64,000 nucleotides of DNA from Scomber scombrus (taxonomy: Eukaryota; Chordata; Actinopteri; Scombriformes; Scombridae), in assembly GCF_963691925.1 (NCBI RefSeq), contig NC_084971.1, forward strand, positions 4,309,003-4,373,002. The letters are read 5' to 3'. Shown piece after piece: positions 13,020 through 25,876 of this stretch (position 1 is the first letter of the stretch; every line of letters begins with the position of its first letter). The notes under the pieces were generated by a model. The model searched no databases. It was given only the letters and a program-made list of their open reading frames with translations, and was not told the origin of the DNA. The position numbers and the translations under genes are program-made.

Positions 13020-14289
13020 GTGTTAATAGTGTTTGTGTTCATTTGACCTTTGACACTGAGACTCAAAGAAACTGAAATGTGAGTTAGCCTGTAACACAGA
13101 TGTAGCCAGTCGTGCCCTTTGAGGTCGAGGTGAAACACAATGCTAAGTCATCTGGGGGCCCCCGGCTCCCTGTTACATCATGTGCCACGGCCTCTGTCTC
13201 ACCAACAGCTGCTGGGGGGCTTCACTGTGACAGGTAAGGGAGAGGGGAACAGGATTATTGTAAATGCTCAATAGTACTATTATATCAACCTCTTTTAAAA
13301 CTTGAGTTCAGGATGTGCTACTTCTAAAATATCTGCATTTGAATGAAGCACCTCATCCAGACATCTCTTTACAGCTCCCTGATAATCTCATGAGAACAAC
13401 AATCCAGAGGAGGATACCTACTACTCATCATTGTTCAACTGATCATTCATAACCCTGTCAGGTATCATCATCTCTCAGTGTTAACATTCAATATTATTAG
13501 TTATGCTGTATGAAAAGCTAAAAGGACTGATCACTATAGAATTTCATCTCAAGACTCAGTGTCAACGAACATATTGAGTTTGTAATGTGCAGATCTATTC
13601 ATATGAAAATCTCTCAAGTGCTCCTGTGAACACTGATGCGGACAGGAGAGCTGGAACCAAAGCTGGTTCAAGAGAGCCATCTAGTGGGGATACGGTGGTA
13701 TGGCAGCCTGTCTATGTGCAACATTAGGGGTTTTATTCAAGAATGTTAACTTTGGCAAAAAATGTTGCATCTACCTCTGTTAAAAAAGAAATCTTAGCTA
13801 GTAAGTTGGGTTCACTTACTTTTTTTGAGCTTTTGAACTGCATCTCATGGTCTTCTGCAGAGGGAGTCATCACACACACAAAAAATTCTATACTTAAGCC
13901 ATTACATCTGCTGAGGAATGCTGTGAGATGTGTCTGAAAGTCCCAAAGAAATCGAGTAGGTGAACAGGGGGTCAAATAACTATGTGATAAACCCACAGAG
14001 AATTATCACCCAACTCATTTACTTTCCAGTTCTATGGTGCATTTTAGCACCGTTTAGTTAATTATGTTGATTTTACAGCCCCGATCTCATTGTTTGGGTT
14101 AGTCTCAGCCCACAATAGACAAAGTTAGCAAGTAGCTGGAGAATATAGTGTATGTTTAGCAGCTAATGAATCAGGTAGTTTTCTCAGGTGGTTAAGTTTA
14201 GAACAGAGCCAAAAGGAGTGACTATTAAACCAGTGTGGGGGATCTAGTAGTGAGATTGCAGATTGAAACAAACGAAATACCCCTCTCCC

Positions 14290-14570
14290 TCCCTTCCTTG
14301 CGTACAGGAGAACCTACAGGGCTGCGAAACCGGCGAAAAACATAAAAAGCCCTCTCTAGAACCAGTGTTTGGTTTGTCCGTTTTGGGCTACCGTAGAAAC
14401 ATGGTGGTGCAATGGTGGCCTGCTTGGAGGAGGACCTACTCCCTGTGTAGAAGGTATGTATGAAAGGCTCATTCTAAGGTAATGAAACCACAACAATTCT
14501 TATTTTTAGGTGATTATACTCATAAAAACAAACTTAGGAATATTATATTACATTTCTTGATCTGTATGTA
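14290..14570 (+). repeat. dispersed teleost-type repeat fragment
   Basis: The words GTAGAAACATGGTGGTGCAA, AAGGCTCATTCTAAGGTAA and TTCTTATTTTTAGGTGATTA occur in the order that I associate with an abundant interspersed family of percomorph fish. This rests on recollection and not on a second copy in this window. The 66-residue open frame over it is therefore not called. Confidence 0.45.
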
Positions 14571-15214
14571 GCGATAAGGTGTCAGTGTTAGTATGCTATT
14601 AAGCTTAAAATGCTTAATATTTATTAAATGGAATTGATACACTCTATTTATATAGAGAGGGAAATCTGTTAATGTTTATATAGTACATATGGTATTTCTT
14701 ATTTCCATATTTTGTGTTTTTGTATTGTCTCAGAAAAGCATGAATAATAGTGTGACCTGCCAAAATCTGAAAAGCTAAAAGGTGAAGATTTGTGGTGCTG
14801 CTTTGGGACAAAGGTGTAACCATATATTTCATAAGTGATACATCTCTCCACACACGTATGGATACAGGGAAGCACAAATTCTTGTCTTTCCTCTTTAATG
14901 GAGAACTGGAGCTCTGAGTGCTCGTTCGTCTTCATTCATCGCTCTCAACCTCCTCACACTTTACTCTCATAACTCATGCCTCCCTATATATAACCAGCTA
15001 CATTGTTTTTGCTCTTCCACATCTAAACTCACTTAATCTGGCCTCGCACAATAAGGTGAATAAAGATAAATGTCTCAATCTGTAATATTACTGTCGCATA
15101 CTATCTAGATATATCACAAGTCGAGGAAGGGGTTGCTGCTCTCTGCTTTTGCACGTGACTGGAAAGTGTGAGACAAATGAAAAGGAGCCGGTCTAAAACA
15201 ACAAAGATAATACA

Positions 15215-15220
15215 TTTAAT
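15215..15220 (-). terminator. sh3pxd2a: candidate distal sh3pxd2a poly(A) signal ATTAAA
   Basis: On the minus strand ATTAAA is followed by TGTATTATCTTTGTTGTTTT, a T/GT-rich downstream element. It would imply a 3' UTR of about 7.9 kb, comparable with the several-kb UTR of the mammalian gene. Minus-strand AATAAA words nearer the stop (complements at 20969-20974, 21481-21486, 18331-18336) are alternatives with poorer downstream context. Confidence 0.25.
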
Positions 15221-17331
15221 ATTGTTTCTCTTTTTTGGGCAATGCGAGATACAATGTAAACATGTACAAGATACAAAAAAAAGGGAACAAGACTCGTCAA
15301 AATGAAACGGTAGATAAGAAAATGCCCTGTTTTCAAAAGGAATGCACATGTGCAGAATGGTTCCAATCAGAAAGGAATTTGGACAGTACTTCATGATTAT
15401 ACACTTGTGTACAGTGTGATGATGTTTCAAATAGATTGGCTTGTGTCACTATGTAAGATGTTGTGTGATCAGTCATCAGTGGATGATTCAATGACATATA
15501 CCGTGGAATAAAGCTTCCTCATGGCATATCTTTTGAAAACAAGGAGTTTGCAAGAGTTCAACAAAATTTGCATAACAATGGTAGCCTATTAAAAAAAAAG
15601 AGAAAAGAAAAAAGAATAGCACCTCCTTTGGTCCAACACCAGGCCTGTAGCTGTTTTTGTATTTGTTCGTGTTGTTGACATGCTGGTAACGGATGATGGA
15701 GTTATCAGAATTTACACATCAGGAGCTTGATGGCATTGGGCTTCCAAGGTTTTTTTTGTTTTTTTTGGCACACTGCTCTCCACAGCACGGCGGTGACAAA
15801 TTCTGTTCTATAAATGCAACACTGGGGCTAAAACTGGCTGCACCTTCCCATGAATCTACCTCAGCTGTCACTCAACATGAATCACTTTTGACAGCTCGTC
15901 TCTGCCACAAACACATAAAAAAAATGGCTGAGTGAGCTTCAACTGGCACCAGAGGGAAGGCAGTCACAATATCCTTGATTAAGAAAGCTGTTAGCGCTGG
16001 AATATCATCAGACTGGCTAAGGTTAATTAAGACACGCCGTTGTGCTAATTAGGAACTGGGATTCAAACAGAGACAAAGAAAAGTGTGACAGAGACACAGC
16101 GGCGTGCCTCGTTCCTCGACACAGCCTCCCTTCTGCAGCTCGGAGACAGCTCCCACTGATACCCGCTGTGATTCTGTGAGGAAGTTTTCAGAATGACATA
16201 AATAATAAGCATTTTTCTGATTTGGAGGCTGGGGATTTTTTCTTTTCTCTTTCTTTTTGTACCCTACTGCTTGAGAAAAAAGCCCTGCAGGTTCACTTGT
16301 TCTTTCTCTTTCTTCTCTCACATTTAAACTAGATATTAATTAAAAACCTACAAAAATCATCCCCCCTAAATACCTCTCACCTGCTGCCACACACTTACTG
16401 AAACTTTCTTATCAAACCTACCCCTCCTTCTATCAAACAACCGCCTTCATTTATTCAGCAACTTCATTGCGGAGCTGTTGACTTTATATTCCATTTCAAC
16501 ACTTTTTTTATTCTTTCCTTTATGAATTAAAGCTTGTTTCATTAGATGGGGAAAAAACTTTCAACTCCTGTGTTACACTTACAACAACATTCAATTATTT
16601 TCTCAACAAACACACAAAGGAATAAGAGAGAAGTGACAAGGACTCTACCATTTGAAGCCCTTTTTGGTCTTATACCAAAAAAGTTTTTTTTAGCTTTTTA
16701 GTAATTCAACACTCAGCTCAACTCTCAACACCCTCTGGGCTGCATTAGATCTGAAGACAGTGACAGATATTAGATATAAGATCAGTTGTCTTATTCTCCA
16801 TATATAGATGGAGAATAAGGAGCTACTGCACTGTGAACTTGTTTGTCTCTCTCTGACTTGCATTTTCTTTGCGAGCAGCTTCAAGACACTGCTGCAATTA
16901 AAACATTATTTGGAGTAATGAGATTTCACAGGTTTGGGAGCTGAGACCTCATTAGGGTCTGAAGGTGGGTAGAAGAGTTTGATTAAATGGGCTCCCTGTT
17001 GGAAGGAATCATTTTTCATGGCCGTGGGGTTTTTAAGTGTACAGAACGGTAGCCCGCTAGCCTTTCATTTCCTATCAAAGCACGGCTCCTCTCACCTCGT
17101 CTACTGCAATCCGCTATCTGATCCATCTCGTGTCTCCCTGCATCCTACTCTCACAAATCTCATCCTTGACCTCCAGCTTCTCCTCTCCTGAGCGCACCTG
17201 CAAACAATCCATCTCATCATGCAAAAAACACACACAAACACTCCCCCTGAACCCTCCTAGATATCTCAATCGTTCTGCAGCGGGAATAGACTGCTTGGCC
17301 ATGTCGAGGAAGGAGAGGTATGGATATATAT

Positions 17332-17881
17332 AGGCGCTTTCAAACCGAATAGTTCTGGGGACTTCTTTGGAGAAACTACCCACTGGGGAACTCCCCCGAG
17401 AACTACATATCATCAAGGGCTTTTTCTTCTCGTTTGAACTCGCACCACCAATAGGAATGCTGTAGTGACGTAGGCTAGCTGGTGGTTGGTATGACAATGT
17501 TACTTCTGCGCAAGATACAACAACATTGCACATAGGCTCAATAAAGCCTGGACTCCACTGTCGGTCCATTTGTCCATGTTGTGTTCCGATTTTAAGGCTA
17601 ACATTAAGAGCTGTTGCTTACACGGCTAACGTTTTGCACAGGTTTTAAAATATGGCGGTTACCAGTGCTGCAATGGCTCATGTGTTCGACCAATCAACGA
17701 ACACTTACGTCACTCAAGGTTCCTCTTGTACTGGGAGACTACCTACCCTAAAGTAGTAGCTAAAAAAGTTCCTCATGACATTATTTTAAGAAGTACGATC
17801 GTTACTAATGAGCAGACACTTTAAAAATGGGGTAGTTCCTCCAACAGGACTTAGAACTATAAAACGGTTCTGAAAGTGCCT
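17332..17881. mobile_element. non-autonomous DNA transposon (MITE-like) with terminal inverted repeats
   Basis: The left end reads AGGCGCTTTCAAACCGAATA then GTTCT. The reverse complement of the right end reads AGGCACTTTCAGAACCGTTT then TATAGTTCT. The ends are therefore imperfect inverted repeats of about 25-29 bp around a 550-bp body. No transposase frame is present, so it would move only with help in trans. I could not find a clean target-site duplication. The end sequence suggests the hAT group, but this is a guess. The 151-residue open frame on the minus strand falls within it and is not called. Confidence 0.65.
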
Positions 17882-20800
17882 CGTGTGGCAAGGAAAGAAA
17901 AGAGGGAAGCAGAGAGGACGTGTAGCCAGGAGGAATATGCTATGACAGCAGGAGCTAGTGTTTGGGATTATAGAGTTTAAGGTGCTTAGAGTTGCCATCC
18001 ATTTGTTAAAATAAAAAGAGAGCGGGGGAGGGACGTGGGGTAACAGCATAGCTGGGGCCCGTCTCACCCGGCTGACCTTCGGGAATATGTGTGGAAACTC
18101 ATATATTTCCTCTGGCATGAATGACTCCTCATCATCATCGAGTGTGTGCCGGCATGTGCACATATACTCCGTTATGCAGGTGGAAGGTAAAAATACTGCC
18201 ACCGCCAATTTCATTTCCTTTCTGCCGGGTGGATGAACACAGGTATGAGAGCAGTGTGGCTGAGACGGGCTGGACTGGTGGGTCATGATTGAAAAAGGAA
18301 AATGTAACTTAAAGGGAAATTTTGTTTTCTTTTATTAACCAGGGTCTCATTCTAATACTTGTGGTCTGGGTCATGCTTACCTAGCATTCACCACCTCAGA
18401 TGTGGAGATTTGGAAAACACAACTCCAGCAAAACAAACATGTATCTGGACAAGCAGAGAGAGCCTATTAAAACTTTCCAAATAAACTTTAGTCTTACATT
18501 AATCATTGTGAACGCTTGTCTCTGAGTCTGACTAAAATTATCTCCCTGGATTAGCTTTTGTATTTCAAGGGCAGCTTGCCAACTAACAAGCACACTCCAG
18601 TTTGTTAACATGTGTGAGGCTAGAGGTCACTCTTGATTTTAGCATGTGTTCATGCTGGATAAGTGGTAGCAACAACAACAGAAGATCTGTTTAAATTCAA
18701 GGCAGCTATGTGCAATGGAGAGTTATGCTGTGGACTATTATGAGGATGGTTATGAGTCAGTTCCCTTTGATGGCCGACCATAAAGGTGCTAAATCAAATG
18801 GAGGCAAACAATAGAGGCAAATGCTGAATGTTAGAATGACAGCTAATGTCTTTAACCACCTGTACTAAGCCATCAACGCCTCTCAGGGCTTAATTATATT
18901 ACATGTTTACCTCTGTTGAAATAGAATAATGCTATACACGAAACATGAAGAAAAGCTAGTTTGTTAAGTGGTTAGCCAGATGGTTGGCACTTAACCACAT
19001 GCATCTCAAACCTTTACAAAGGAGGTGATGAGTACATGACCAATAGTCAGAATCTAGATGTCACAATCATAAGAATATGACCCAAGTTAAGAAATGGCAA
19101 CATTTTCCTTTAAGGTGGAGTTTAACTACAAACTATCCAAACAAAATGGACACAAGCCACCCCTAACAGGACAGAGAACTCAGAGTACTCTTCAGCACAA
19201 TGACGTATTCACCTGTGGCTTACACCGATAAGGCTTGCCTGGGGCTCAGGAAAAAAGAAGTAGGGTTTCTATTTTTGGCGTACATCCTGGAAGTTGAAGG
19301 ACTGAACTGAAATGGCCTGAAGGAGCGTGCATCTCCCCGGTCTCTTGTTTACTGCTGACACTCTCCTGCTGACGTTTCTTTGCCCGCCGTCACAAATGGT
19401 TCCAAATGTCACCTTTCGCTATGGTGACTGGTGAGGGAAAAAAGTCTGACTTGGTTTGACAACAGTGGGATACATGTCAGGAGAGGCATCCGCGTAGGTG
19501 GAGAGAGAGGACAGACTCCGGAGGGGGAAACGAAAAAAGAAAAACAACAAAACAAAAACAAGAAACTATCAAAATTCCATTCAGGCACGAACGTGACAGC
19601 TCAGAGCAGGGCTGCTGAGGCCCCTGATGATGGGCCCAAGGCTCTCCATCTGTGAAGAAGACCCAGATGGCTGTAATGTCAGTACAGAATGGGTCAGTGG
19701 GTTTCTGCCATGCTATTCACAAATCACTGTCCACTGTTGATCCGGGGCAGGAGGAGCAGAAATTAGAGTTAGTATAAAAGTCCATCACGTCAGGAGATAA
19801 TATGAGGTGTCACATACAACTGCTTTGGTCCAATGAGTCTGCTTGATAGTTTTCTGATGCTTTAGGGTGTTTCACATCTGCTCTTTTAGACAGACTGAAA
19901 TATGAAATGCTTAAAATCATGGTAAAAGCTAATGACTGGGCAGTTTGATTGGGGATATCTACTCCCATCAGATGTAATGGCATTGTTCATGTTTTGCTAG
20001 ACCTGTGATATTTTTTCCTCTTGTTGAAACATTTTTTTCTATTGCACAATTCCTCGTGGGTACAGAACTTGACAAAATTAGGGCAAAATTAGGTAATAAG
20101 AAAAAAAAAAAAGGGGGGAAAAGCATGAATAAAGATAGATGCAACACAGTTAAATGGTTGGCTTGACACAGAACGATTCCCTTGCAATTTCAGCCAAGTA
20201 AATTCAGCTCAATCAAACAAAGCAACATACAATAATAACATGTGCTGAAGCGAAATGTTAAAGGGTGATTCAACACATTTACATAATGCCTTCGTCTGGA
20301 TGGGAAGGGGAAGATGTATGGCCTTGCAAATATCAGCATCCTAATTGTTAATTTTCATTTGTGTCCATGTAATATTTTAAATTTAGTCTCTATTAAAATT
20401 AATGCATATACCTCAAATTTGTATCAACTAAGCTGAGCAGCTGAGTCTGCATTTTGCATATTAAGCTGACTGAAGTCCAATTTGTGTAACAAATCTGTAT
20501 AATGCCACATATTTTAAAGGGGGCTTAAGCTGATTGTCAAACCATAATAAAATATAATCATAATAAATATACTTAAAATCCGGCATTATGTAAAGCACAA
20601 TAAAGATGAAGGAAGTGCCCATGATTTGCTAAAGTTGCAGCATACAGCATAGATAAAAAAATAAACTTTTGAAAAAATTTCACAAATAAATTATTGCCCG
20701 ATAAAAAACACGTGCTACAAAAATATTTTAGCTGCACTGAGATTTTTTTTTTAAAAAGACAAAAAAACAAAACAAAAAAAAGCCATCAAATTTCTGTACA

Positions 20801-23156
20801 GTTTTCGGGCAGACTCACTGACCAGCAGTGCATTTCTTATTGCACTGAGGTAGGATGGCTGATAAACCTTGTGGATGGAATAAATAATCACATAATCATA
20901 TTGTAGTACCTTTTAACATCCACAAGAGGTCTCTGTTTCTCCAATTCTACTCAAGAGACTTTGGCATGTTTATTGTCACTGAGAGAACTCTTCTATTAAA
21001 GAGTTGAATTTCTAATTTGAGGTGAAGAAAGAAAGAATTAAGAAATTAAATAATACCAAAAAAAAAAAATCCATAAATAATATGCTGGGTATTTACTGCA
21101 TCTTTACATTAATGCACTATAAAAACAGTTTTAAAGTGCACTAATTCACAAAACAGAACCACTTCGTTCCTCATTATTGTCACTGTGCGATCACATACAT
21201 GTTAACATCAAAAATCAAATATGGTTTTGCTAAAATAGATAACTGCGATCTAGCAGGTACTGTACTTTGTTTAATAATATAATACTGTCCAGCAGAAACA
21301 TAATGAAAAGTTAAGTGTTAAGCTCAGAGAGCTCACACTGTTCGTTAGAAAATGTATTTCAGCAGTCTTGAACATCAGCCATTTGAATCTTGAAAATTGA
21401 AATTCAGCTCTGAATATTTCACTTCTACATTTTGGGAGTTTTTTCTAACTTTCGTTAACTTTTCTAACTCGATTTGACGTTTTATTTGTATTATCTTTGT
21501 TTGATATTAAACCCTACGTAACAATAAAAAAGATGTAAAGGAATACCCAAACACCTTTAAAATAAGATGACAACTCTGTTATCATATACTGCACAGCAAT
21601 AACTAATGCTAAAATTTGCTTCTTGTTGTAATGTCTCAAGTGATTCCAGGTATTGATAGGAAAAGGTTTTTTTTTCAGTTCAGAAACCTCGTTTTAGGTA
21701 TTTTGTTGAATACACTGCATTACTTGTACCATAAATAAATAGTAATATATCAAAAAAACAGCCAATGAATGATATTCCTCTTTGGTTTGATCACATTTTG
21801 GGCTAAATGCTATGCAAGTATTTCCCTGGGATTGTATTATTTCACCTTATTTCCAGTCATTATTTAATATATCACCGCAACAGCGCTATTATTATATGAA
21901 TACAAAACAAAATATATACAAAATCAATTGTTCCTGGAACTAAAAATACTACAGTATACTTAAACATTTGTAAACTAATTGATTCCATATTTTGAGGTTA
22001 TTAGCTACCCAAATAAGGTGGTTTTGTTCTGGAGAGCAAGTTATAAATTGTTCCTTTGATTTTCCAGAAAAATAAAATACCTGACTGGCATTTTCAAGCA
22101 TTACAGGTTATTTCATGTATTTGTTATCCCAGATAAGAAGATCTGAGATTAAAAACATGAATATTAATGATTTTTTGTAGTGCTCTGAGAGGACGATTTA
22201 CGACAACACTATGCCAATTTATCAAACAGAGCACCTACAGTATATTTTGCCAATGTCACTTCAGATGGTACAAGACATGAGCCAGGAGCTTTCACTTTTC
22301 CAATTCTCGGCTGTTGGTAGAAAATAGATGTCACAAGAAAGCAGAAATAATTATCTAAGGAAGACTTGTATCAAGACAAGACATTATAACATGAACAATG
22401 AAACTAAATAAAAAACACCAATAAAGAGATTTAATGTTGGTTTGTTTTCTTGATGACTGTGGCTTAAGATGAGTAAATTCTCTGGTGACTTGAGTCCCTT
22501 AAATCTCCACTTTTCTATCTTCTTTATCTGTGTATTGGACCAATCAAAGCACTCCAAATTGAAACGTTTCACTTTGTTTGCACTCTATAGTAGAGCACTT
22601 AATTGGTTATGGAAATACTCTTGGTGGTGTTCATAGGCCTATGGCACATTTAAAAGATTTGGTTGATTTAGTGTTTTGCCATCCACCATTTAGGACTTCC
22701 ATTTAGGTGATCAAATACAAAAGGCACTTTTCGGCCATCATAGTCAGTGATGGGCAGGAATAAGCATAGCCATTACCCTGCTCAACTTCTGTTTTACATG
22801 ATGCAAAACCTCTTTTAGAGGTTGTCACTCCCATTCATACCATTTCATATCTCAAAGACATTGTCCTTCTCAAATGTGGTCAGTCCCACGTTCGTCTCTC
22901 ATTACCAGGCAAAATACTTAAAATCTTTACAATCCTCTTTGTATACATTTTAGTAAACCAGCACTAAAAGTGTCCTTCCTTATCAGATTAAAACAGCTTT
23001 CTTTTCACACAGTCTTTTCATAAATGTACATTTTCAAGGACATATTGCTTATGGGAGATTGCGGGTAACATTCTTAAGGAGTGATGCCACCCATGTCCTT
23101 GGAGACATCAAAAAGGGGAGCTGTGGTGAAGGGTGGGGGAGAGATGTGGGTTGATT
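17882..23156 (-). other. sh3pxd2a: AT-rich tract, probably sh3pxd2a 3' UTR in part
   Basis: This lies immediately downstream of the sh3pxd2a stop on the minus strand. It is AT-rich, especially at 20000-22600, with many short homopolymers and no coding frame of note. Mammalian SH3PXD2A has a 3' UTR of several kb, so much of this is plausibly transcribed, but no boundary can be fixed from sequence alone. Confidence 0.45.
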
Positions 23157-25178
23157 TTATTTTTTCCGCTCTAGGTAGTTGGATGGGACCCAGCCCTTGC
23201 GGGGAAGCAGGCTGTCCTGCACCTGGCAGTACCACCATCCATTGGGGTTCCTCTCCAAGACCTCTAGACAGGTGCCCTCAGTGAAACCCATAGTCTCCTC
23301 ATCTCCACGATAGTCAGCGATGGACACATACACATCCCTGCCAAGGTTGTTGTGGATCAGTTGATTCTTCTCTATGGGCTTGGGCCGGACTGTGGACACA
23401 GGAATACCGTTGCGCTGGCTAACTCTAAGGGCATCCTGGACATTGCTTGTGCTGAATCCGCTTCCTGAGGACCCCAGGCTGGTGTGCTCGGCAGGCCTCG
23501 TCTGACTTTCAACAACCACATGTGGCCGCACGGTGCTGAAGGAGGCATTTCGACGGACACCAAGAGTGGCAGAACCAGAGCCATAGTGGTCGCTCCTGCC
23601 AAGTGAGTCATTTCGCCTAAGAGACCCTGTCATGTAATGTGTGTCCTTAGCTGGCTGTGAGGTGGTCACAAATACAGACTGAGGCCTCACTGCCACTTGG
23701 CGTACCCCGTTCCTCATCCGTACACCTCCATTAACCATCCCAGATGGTTTTGAGAAGCCACCAGGAGGCTTTGAAGGAATCGGTGGAGTGTTCCTCCTCA
23801 GGCCTTGATGCTGTTGGGTAAGACCCTGAATATTGATGTTATTGAGGGCCAAAACATGCTGCTCGTTTTTCTCCAGGCTATTGGACTTGCTTCCACCACT
23901 CCCATGTCCATCTGATTCTAAACCACCACCATCACCACAGACCACTTGTCTGACAGGTTCCAGGTAGTACGAGGGAGCCCAGCCCTCCTCAGAGCCCCAA
24001 CGTATGTACCACCAACCGCTCTCCTGCTTCTCCAGAACCTCGACCTCAACCCCAGCTGGAAAGCTGACCTCAGAGTCCTGGGCCTTCTTGTAGGCATCAA
24101 GGGATCGGTAGAGACTAGGACCTTCCAAGTCGGAGTCACCGCGGCTCCCTTTGGAATAAACAGAGGAGAGGTCGGAGGTACTGCGTGAACACATCGAGTC
24201 CTCTGACGAAATAACAGAGGCTGTTTCAGATTCGTCCCCACGTGAAGGTTTGAGGCTATGTCGAAACTGACTTGTGGGCCTCAGCTGGCGTCTCAGAGAG
24301 CTGATGTCCATCCTTTCAGGACTCTGGGGCTCTGATTTGGTCAGGAGTGGTTTAGGTCTGACAGAGGGCTTGGGCCTAGTAGAGGGGCTCTGACCTATTC
24401 TCTGCTCCACATCACGGCTGAAGCCTGAGCCTTTCTTGGGGCCTCTGTTCAATTCATCTGATGAAGAGTGGGGGCTGTTGTCCTGGGACCTGAGGCTGAT
24501 ATCTATGTGTCTGCCCAAAGTCTGGCTTCGCCGATTCATCTCTGGTGTCATGGTTTTCATGGGTCTACCGGCTAAAGGTGAAGATCCAGAGGGTTTGCGT
24601 GGGACGGTAGAGGAATGGTAGCTCCTTGGAGAGTTGGGCACACTGGAACCTTTGGCTTTGGTTCCTTCAATGCCACTGCTTGGCCTGAAGCCATCATTCT
24701 CATAGATACACTCCTCTTTTGCAACCTCTTCTCCAGATCTGTAGGAGGCCCTCCGATGGCTGAAAACGGGAGATGCCTTGCAGACAGGAGGAGAGGCTTT
24801 ACTAGAAGGAGGGGAACTGCGGTACTTGTTGCTGACCACACTGCTGATCTTCACATCCAGGGGGCGCTCATCCTTCAGAGAATCTGTATCTGATTCACCT
24901 TCACATCCAATTGCAGGAACATCATATTCAGGTTCCTCATACACAGGTCTGCTGGGTGACTCTGAGACTTTGGAGGCAGAGTTAGAAGTAGGGGGAGTCT
25001 CCTCAGAGTCTTGTTTTTTGACAGGTGGAGCTGGGGGTGGGACTTTGGGCCGGGTCAGGGTGCTGGTTCGACGGCTGAGGTTGGGCTTCTTACGTTTGTC
25101 GATGTAGGAACAGGGGGCCCAGCCCTCCATCTCTCCAATCTGCACGTACCACCAACCTCCGGGGTTCTTCTCTATCAC
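23157..25178 (-). CDS. sh3pxd2a: sh3pxd2a last exon: end of SH3-3, SH3-4, SH3-5, stop
   Basis: This 2022-nt exon holds 673 codons and a TAA stop at 23157-23159. The acceptor is GTGTTGTGTAG, so the first codon is GTG (Val), not a start. Residues 1-31 finish SH3-3 (GGWWYVQIGEMEGWAP, then CSYIDKRKK). A long disordered Pro/Ser-rich linker follows, with PKVPPPAPPVKK and RPKPSVRPKP ligand-type motifs. Residues about 78-88 read YEEPEYDVPA and about 156-165 read IYENDGFRP; these match the regions of the Src-phosphorylated tyrosines known in mouse Tks5. SH3-4 is at about 357-410 (DAYKKAQDSEVSF to EGWAPSYYL), and SH3-5 at about 613-671 (DVYVSIADY, NGWWYCQV, KGWVPSNYL). Key SH3 tryptophans and the SNYL-type ends are intact. 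Reading frames on the opposite strand across this exon are shadows. Confidence 0.97.
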   Translation of the reverse strand: MIEKNPGGWWYVQIGEMEGWAPCSYIDKRKKPNLSRRTSTLTRPKVPPPAPPVKKQDSEETPPTSNSASKVSESPSRPVYEEPEYDVPAIGCEGESDTDSLKDERPLDVKISSVVSNKYRSSPPSSKASPPVCKASPVFSHRRASYRSGEEVAKEECIYENDGFRPSSGIEGTKAKGSSVPNSPRSYHSSTVPRKPSGSSPLAGRPMKTMTPEMNRRSQTLGRHIDISLRSQDNSPHSSSDELNRGPKKGSGFSRDVEQRIGQSPSTRPKPSVRPKPLLTKSEPQSPERMDISSLRRQLRPTSQFRHSLKPSRGDESETASVISSEDSMCSRSTSDLSSVYSKGSRGDSDLEGPSLYRSLDAYKKAQDSEVSFPAGVEVEVLEKQESGWWYIRWGSEEGWAPSYYLEPVRQVVCGDGGGLESDGHGSGGSKSNSLEKNEQHVLALNNINIQGLTQQHQGLRRNTPPIPSKPPGGFSKPSGMVNGGVRMRNGVRQVAVRPQSVFVTTSQPAKDTHYMTGSLRRNDSLGRSDHYGSGSATLGVRRNASFSTVRPHVVVESQTRPAEHTSLGSSGSGFSTSNVQDALRVSQRNGIPVSTVRPKPIEKNQLIHNNLGRDVYVSIADYRGDEETMGFTEGTCLEVLERNPNGWWYCQVQDSLLPRKGWVPSNYLERKK

Positions 25179-25602
25179 CTACACAACACAAGGAAGATAA
25201 AAACTATTTGAGGGAATATTTTTCTTTTATATGTGTTAAACAGTGAAATGGAATAAGGTTAGGGTTTAGATGATCAGACAGTCAAAGATATGTTGTTCTT
25301 ACATGTGCTATACATCTACTTGCACAATATTAATGACAAAAGTAAACACATTGTACAGAACTGTCAGCTCAAGATAACTTGGAAAAAATACCCTGAAGGA
25401 TAAAATGTTGTCTTCATCTTTCTACATGAGTCTCTGCAGAACAAATTCTGTCTACATCATCATGTTCCAATACAAATCTCATGGTCGTATCTCTATTGCC
25501 TCAGCCTTCCTGTTTATCTGAGGAGCACTCAATTGACATACATATTCAATGAGCCCTGACTGTTTTCATCTCAGTGACAACAACGTGGCTCTGGCCTCTT
25601 AC
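25179..25602 (-). other. sh3pxd2a: sh3pxd2a last intron
   Basis: This is a 424-nt intron with donor GTAAGAGG at 25602 and acceptor TAG ending at 25179. It splits SH3-3 in phase 0. No other feature was seen. Confidence 0.9.
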
Positions 25603-25722
25603 ATCAGCCTTTTGTCCTCCACGGAAACTGATGCCATCAGAGATCGAGGACTGGAAATCTGCTATAGTGTAATACTCTGCTTCCACAGCAGGGGGCTCTG
25701 GTGGCTTGGGTAACTGGAATCC
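25603..25722 (-). CDS. sh3pxd2a: sh3pxd2a exon: first half of SH3-3
   Basis: This 120-nt exon encodes exactly 40 residues, beginning GFQLPKPPEPP and continuing with the first strands of SH3-3 (EYYTIADFQSSISDG, ISFRGGQKAD). The acceptor is GCTGTACAG and the donor GTAAGAGG; both ends are phase 0. It is closely similar to the same segment of mammalian Tks5. The exon joins VIEKN of the last exon to complete the domain. Confidence 0.95.
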
Positions 25723-25876
25723 CTGTACAGCAAAGGGGAGAGATGTGAGCAGCTGATACATCTAGCCATCATTATATTGTATCTGACAATGACTTTAGAA
25801 TTAATAGGGAAGAGAATAATTAATTTTCTCTTTCTGTCCTATTGTCAGGAGGCAGTAGTTTGTGAAAATGTCTTAC

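Larger units (their letters stand above)
12661..17331. other. intergenic or sh3pxd2a 3' UTR, no gene seen
   Basis: No convincing coding sequence was seen. A further dispersed teleost-type repeat lies at about 14290-14570. A unique-looking patch with paired TTAATTAA and CTAATTAGG words lies at 16015-16060. The long 3' UTR of sh3pxd2a, read on the minus strand, may reach as far as about 15200. Confidence 0.5.

Noticed and set aside
17114..17569. 151-codon open frame on the minus strand
   Set aside because: Much of it lies within the inverted-repeat element at 17332-17881 and it shows no transposase motif.
23372..25107. Several open frames of 60-109 codons overlapping the last sh3pxd2a exon
   Set aside because: Shadows of the strongly supported SH3 reading frame.
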